Source of the DNA: Tubiluchus corallicola
Taxonomy: Eukaryota; Priapulida; Priapulimorpha; Priapulimorphida; Tubiluchidae
Reading direction: 5' to 3'
NCBI GenBank assembly: GCA_030141605.1
Contig: JAQGDQ010000037.1
Location: 253,001-317,000, forward strand
Length of the DNA: 64,000 nt
Below, piece after piece: positions 59,557-64,000 of this stretch; positions within the stretch are counted from its first letter, which is position 1; each line of letters begins with the position of its first letter. The notes beneath the pieces are model-generated. The model made no database searches, was not told the origin of the DNA, and saw only the letters and a program-made list of their open reading frames with translations. The position numbers and the translations under genes were made by a program.

Positions 59557-62500
59557 AATGATGATGACGATGACGATGACCTTAGTTCTGTCGTCTTTAT
59601 GCAAAGTGGCTTTCGCAATACATGTCCTGCAAAGAAACAATACACTTGCATTCTTTCATATGACTTTAGCTTCTCTCTTGGAGAAGAAAAAACTCTCCTG
59701 AATCAAACAGCTCCAAATTCTTAGAGATAAATTCAATGGTGTTAAATGTACATACAGACCATTTGCTTATATCAATTAATTGTTTACTGTTGTATATTAT
59801 GTTATTAAATTCTTTATTTCAGGTCGTACTTTGCCCGTTCCAGTACCCTGTCGGGTTTGCGGAGACAAAAGTTACGGAAAACATTACGGCGTTTACTGCT
59901 GCGATGGTTGCAGTTGCTTCTTCAAACGCAGCATTCGAAGAAAGATGGTCTACACCTGTATCGGTATAAAATTTAACTAAAATTTCTACAACACCTGCAT
60001 CGGTCGAAAATATAACAAAAATTTCTACTCATATACGTTTGTTCAAAATAAATAAATCAAAGGTTAGCAAACGTGTCGCATTTGATATATCTAAGTAACA
60101 CAAACTTTTATTCCTATAATAATTGTAATAAATCTTTATTTAAAAAACTATTTACAATCCCTCTATTTGTAAGGAAGATTATAACAACAACACCTTAAAA
60201 CATTGATCATTTCATCAAACTTTTAAATAGACGGCTGGCTTGCGGTTATGAAAAACGATGAAAATCCGCATAATTTCCATTGATTTTGCTTGATTTTAAC
60301 TTGCATTAATGTTTTATCGAAAAAGACAAAAGTAATTATTGCTGATAATGCTTGCCGTTTCTAATTTAAGACTATAACTTTAAAACGGGTGAGTAATTGC
60401 ACTAATTTTTTTCTAGAATCGCCGCTTTCTTAATTATTAACTGGATGCTGTAAAACAAATGAGCCTGACGTGTTGTTAGTATATAGTCTAGCTTCATCAA
60501 ATCTTTGCTAATTTCATTCTGGTTGCAATTAAGAAGTATGAATTTTTCTGTCTCTTACATACACGAAGCTGAGTGTTCAATATAGGCATTCTTATTGCAA
60601 TTTCTTTAAAGATGTCTCTCGCTCAATATTCACTGAAACTGATTAAAGCGAAGCAAAAAGCAGACTTCTTACAAACGTTGCCAACTCACAAAAATGTAGA
60701 CCTAATATATTAAGCAACTTTAGCGATGAACAGTTTATATATTGAAAATTAGTGCGGAATCCGAGGCATCAGGTGAATGACTACTGACAGGATACTGCCT
60801 GGATATGTCATTTAGAACGTCATTTACTGTTGTCATGGAATTCCTTTCTTTGTGAATATGCTATTTGGAACGCCATTTAGTAATGCCGTAGAATCCGTTT
60901 TATCTTAAAAAATTAGTATATGAATTAGATCACATAATAAAAGTTGGCTAAACACTCATTACATGAAAAATAAGAAGAACCAGACGGTCTTCACGGAAAA
61001 AAAATCAGTTTATAAAGTTACGTAGCAAGCGAGCAACCCAAAAATAGTTCACAGCTATAGAGTAAATGTACCTTACATTTGCTTTTGTTCGCTTATTGGC
61101 AGTCAATTCGTATGTTTTACTGATGCGGTATTCTGACGAGAGGAGTTTTTATATATTCTCTTAATGATTGTAAACAAGGTCGCTGATTTTAATGATGTCT
61201 GTTGACATAGGCTACATATTTAATTTCTATATTGTTGTATAATATAATCATAATACAATCATAATACATCATTTTTATTATACAATATTACAGATATAGT
61301 TTATAACAATACATATATGCAATAGCAGACTGAATTGCTTAAAAATTTTCACGGCTCGATTATTAATTCAAAGTGGAAGGAGATTACAATTCCCCACAAA
61401 ATTTAAATACCCTAACCCTAACCCTAGCCCTAATCCCAACCCTAACCCAACCCTAACTCTATCCCTAACCCTAACCCCAATCCTAATCCTAACCTTAATC
61501 CTAATCCTAACCCTAATCCTAATTCGCTTCACGAACTAGTTTCTTGTGTAAACTTTAGCCATTCAATATATCTGCACAAAATTGCGATTGTTATAAAGAC
61601 CCTGTCATCACATCATAACTTTATATCATACAAACGTACAACCATGGATGGTTTAATAATTAAGCTACGAGAATTTTCTCTGGTAATCAATCTGCTATTG
61701 TCTAATAAGTTTTTGTAAACTGTTCATAGTTTCAATAGTATTTACTTGTCATCACTGAACCGTCCAGTTGATCTATCGTGACGATTCTATATTGATTGTT
61801 GCAGTGTGCAGAGCTAATTGATATGATTTCTTCACGTACAGGTAAGGGAAGCTGTACAGTGGATAAAGCCAGACGGAATTGGTGTCCATACTGCCGTCTG
61901 CAAAAATGCTTTGCGGTCAATATGAATAAAGAAGGTGAGTTCTTTTGTGTAACTTTGTTATATTTATTGACACCGTTGAAAACAACTGCACTGCACAATA
62001 ATTTTTATAAATTAATCACTTCATCAACTAAAATTGCGTTCGCAATAGGAATTGCTTTGTTGAAAATTGTATCAGAATTATTACGTTAAATTCAGTTATT
62101 TAGCAGGTCCAAAACCATCAATGAACACTACATTTAATACACTTGAGCAACTTGTGAAGTAAATGATGTCGTAAAAATACTTCAAAATACAATATTTAAA
62201 ATGCTCGTGGTTGTATAAGGAAAACAAGGTGAAAAAATTGTACAGACATCTACACAATATACAGGCTGTCCCAAAAATTCATAGTAAAGCAACAAGCGGG
62301 TTGAGATTAAGGAATTGCAAGTAATCCGCATTATTTTTCTAAAAACTCATCAATTAAACACTTTTTGCAGCTTCCCAACGACTTAGCGATTTCACAAATC
62401 TTGTAAAAAATCAAAATAATATTGATTAAGATGAGCGTCTCTTTTAAGCTGTTTTAAGCAATTCACTGTAGTTTTATTATAAAGCACTGAGCGGAATCTA

Positions 62501-64000
62501 TCTTTATATCAAACGTCAACCGCTAGGAGTCATCGGGTGACATGTGAACATATGTAGAATTATATATTCATGGTTAGTTGGCAACGTTAATTAGGTAATG
62601 AATCAGTCCCTCACCAGGAAATACTTGTACCCATGCCAATATCTTGCATTGCAGTACACTGATCCCAAAACAAAGCTTCTTAGTAAGGCGGTTGTTTCTG
62701 CTTCTGCTATTAATTGATGATAAACCTAACTAGGCCTTAATCTCATATTCTTGTCCAGTTACCGTAATCGCGATATGCTTACCTTATAATTTCGCGTCGT
62801 CAACTTGTAGATAGAGGCCTAAATGATTCCTCCAAAGCTGGTTTGAATCGCAATATCAAAATTCGATCTGATTCGCCTGTAATTTACTGCAAATGACGCC
62901 TGACTCCGTGTGCAAGTAACCCCCCAAATCGCTTAACAACTTTATTAAGTTAATCGCGAATTTCCACAAATGTGGGCCAAAAACTTGTCTACTGAGTGGC
63001 GTTATAGGATCTTTACCCGTTGTTACCCATTGTGCAAGACTGATGCTATCGTGCTGAAATTACCTATTTATTGTAAGCTAGCACGCCAACTCCCGTGCAT
63101 TACACGCAGATGTGCTTTTTAGTAGAAAAGTGATTTTTGCAATTTTCTTATCATATTTTGAGAGAAAATTGTAAATTTTGCTTGGCAGGCGCTGACGCAT
63201 TTGTGTCTTTATGAGTGATTTCCTGTCCTGTGACCAATCAGCTGAGAGAAGAAAAGAGAACAGATTGCTTTGTAAAGCATAGCGCATCGAAGTTATAACT
63301 AATTTTCAAGTTTTTCTTTGTTTTCAGCTGTTGCTTTTACAAAGAAGTGCAATCGGCTCGTTTTTCGTTTAACTAAAATGCTAGGCAGGTTATGTTTTTT
63401 CTTAATTTTAATATTAAAACGCTTTTCATCAGTTGACTGACGTAATTAACCAAATAATAAGCTTAACCCGTTACTCAATATTCCTTAATTTATGTTCAAC
63501 TTAATCCATGCCCATTACTTTCTAGCGTTCTAGTGAAATTTACGCTGCCAAAGCTGTCACATTGAATCAATGTTAATTTTTCTCTGCACTACGCAATTTC
63601 TAGCAAGTGCAAGCGTTTTGAACCTCTTGGTTCCCTTTTGAACTTCGAACCAGTGATTTCCCGTGACAGCGTTCAAAAAGGGGAGGCCTGCACTTGTTTT
63701 CTTTTTTTCGTTTGTCCGCAGTTAAAAATAGTATGCGAAAAACCATTACAATGTATCGGAAAATAGACAGGGGTTCATACAGCGCTATAAAAAGAACTGA
63801 TTTTTAAACAGGATTATATCACGATGAAAATCGTAAATTGTCCTAAACAAGCAACAGTTATACTCAAGAAGTAATTTCCTGGATCATCACAAATTACCCT
63901 CCACAAGTGAAAGTAGTAACCTATGTGATTAATTTACCACAATCTTAAAATTTCTTTTCATAAATTTCTTATAACCTGTTTTTGTGAATCACAGAAGGTC
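58307..64000 (+). CDS. NR2E: NR2E-family nuclear receptor, DNA-binding domain (gene span, 3' end outside)
   Basis: Three exons join in phase (1, 1) to a full two-zinc-finger DNA-binding domain starting almost at the N-terminus: [20 protein letters not shown]. Finger 1 cysteines are residues 11, 14, 28 and 31, finger 2 cysteines 47, 53, 63 and 66. The P-box is CDGCSC (28-33) instead of the usual CDGCSG of TLX. The D-box has five residues (IGKGS). [16 protein letters not shown] fits NR2E, best with insect Hr83/NR2E5-NR2E6 as I recall them. Such receptors act as DNA-bound transcription regulators, in NR2E mostly in eye and nerve cells. An in-frame TAA at 58259-58261 supports the ATG at 58307. 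The last visible exon ends NMNKE in phase 1; the A/T-box and ligand-binding domain are not in the window. Confidence 0.88.
58311..59822 (+). other. nuclear receptor intron 1
   Basis: 1.5 kb with a GAT/ATG microsatellite at 59498-59580. It ends tctttatttcag. Confidence 0.7.
59498..59580. repeat. (GAT)n trinucleotide repeat
   Basis: About 25 GAT/ATG units, with imperfect GAC units at the right end. The poly-Met and poly-Ser frames across it are artefacts. Confidence 0.95.
59823..59963 (+). CDS. NR2E: nuclear receptor exon 2 (zinc finger 1)
   Basis: 141 bp encoding [40 protein letters not shown] and MVYTCI. It contains all finger 1 cysteines, the recognition helix and the first cysteine of finger 2. 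The donor is ATCG|GTATAA, in phase 1. Confidence 0.93.
59964..61841 (+). other. nuclear receptor intron 2
   Basis: 1.9 kb. It contains telomere-like repeat copy B (61372-61560). No other gene is seen. Confidence 0.75.
61372..61560 (+). repeat. dispersed element with telomere-like core, copy B
   Basis: The left flank is aagtggaaggagattacaat, tccccacaaaattta. Then comes about 110 bp of CCCTAA and variants CCTAAT, CCCAAC (61411-61522), and the right flank is ttcgcttcacgaactagttt, cttgtgtaaactttagcc. Flanks are shared with copy A (both sides) and copy C (right side). Confidence 0.85.
61842..61934 (+). CDS. NR2E: nuclear receptor exon 3 (zinc finger 2)
   Basis: 93 bp. GT completes Gly, then [20 protein letters not shown] and [10 protein letters not shown]. 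The acceptor is cttcacgtacag and the donor AAG|GTGAGT, in phase 1. The next exon should continue the C-terminal extension of the domain. Confidence 0.92.
61935..64000 (+). other. nuclear receptor intron 3, running off the window
   Basis: I found no exon matching the expected C-terminal extension (AVQxERGPR-like) or ligand-binding domain. The stretch is AT-rich with no clear repeat. Confidence 0.6.

Noticed and set aside
59457-59701. poly-Ser and poly-Met frames
   Set aside because: They are the translation of the GAT repeat in an intron of the nuclear receptor.
61411-61522. true telomere or chromosome end
   Set aside because: The tract is short, degenerate and lies inside an intron with flanks shared by other copies.

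Overview
This window looks like nuclear DNA of an invertebrate animal. It is AT-rich. It has GT-AG introns from about 160 bp to 11.7 kb, and it carries metazoan genes for a Raver RNA-binding protein, an ESCRT-III subunit, TFIIE beta and an NR2E-type nuclear receptor. It also holds tRNA-derived SINEs, decayed LINEs, TIR elements and many microsatellites. The sequence does not fix the phylum; a marine bilaterian such as a spiralian or ambulacrarian is a guess.

Layout. At 1-101 there may be the last exon of an unidentified plus-strand gene, followed by a 4 x 47 bp tandem repeat. From 27402 down to 845 on the minus strand runs the N-terminal half of a Raver gene. Six exons encode three RRM domains in one continuous reading frame, and the rest lies to the left or is not recognised. 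Raver shares a divergent promoter of about 0.1-0.6 kb with CHMP2A (27989-28654, plus strand), whose coding region is one uninterrupted exon. GTF2E2 follows (30976-39701, plus strand), complete in seven exons and 296 codons; its fifth intron holds a decayed non-LTR retrotransposon. From 39.7 to 58.3 kb I see no host gene, only mobile elements: a 1.5-kb long-TIR element, a LINE fragment with a partial duplicate, a foldback element, a 278-bp hAT-like MITE and a SINE. From 58307 the DNA-binding domain of an NR2E-family nuclear receptor (Hr83/NR2E5-like, P-box CDGCSC) is spread over three exons; its ligand-binding domain must lie beyond the window.

The genes do not form an operon-like system. Raver (splicing-factor partner), CHMP2A (membrane scission) and GTF2E2 (Pol II initiation) look like housekeeping neighbours, while the nuclear receptor sits after a gene-poor stretch as a separately regulated gene. 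I found no clearly new biochemical system. The most unusual things are repeats: a dispersed element with an internal telomere-like tract (three copies), a long-TIR element with repeated subterminal motifs, and a pentanucleotide array with near-mirror block order. All exon borders are my hand predictions from splice signals, reading phase and recalled homologues.
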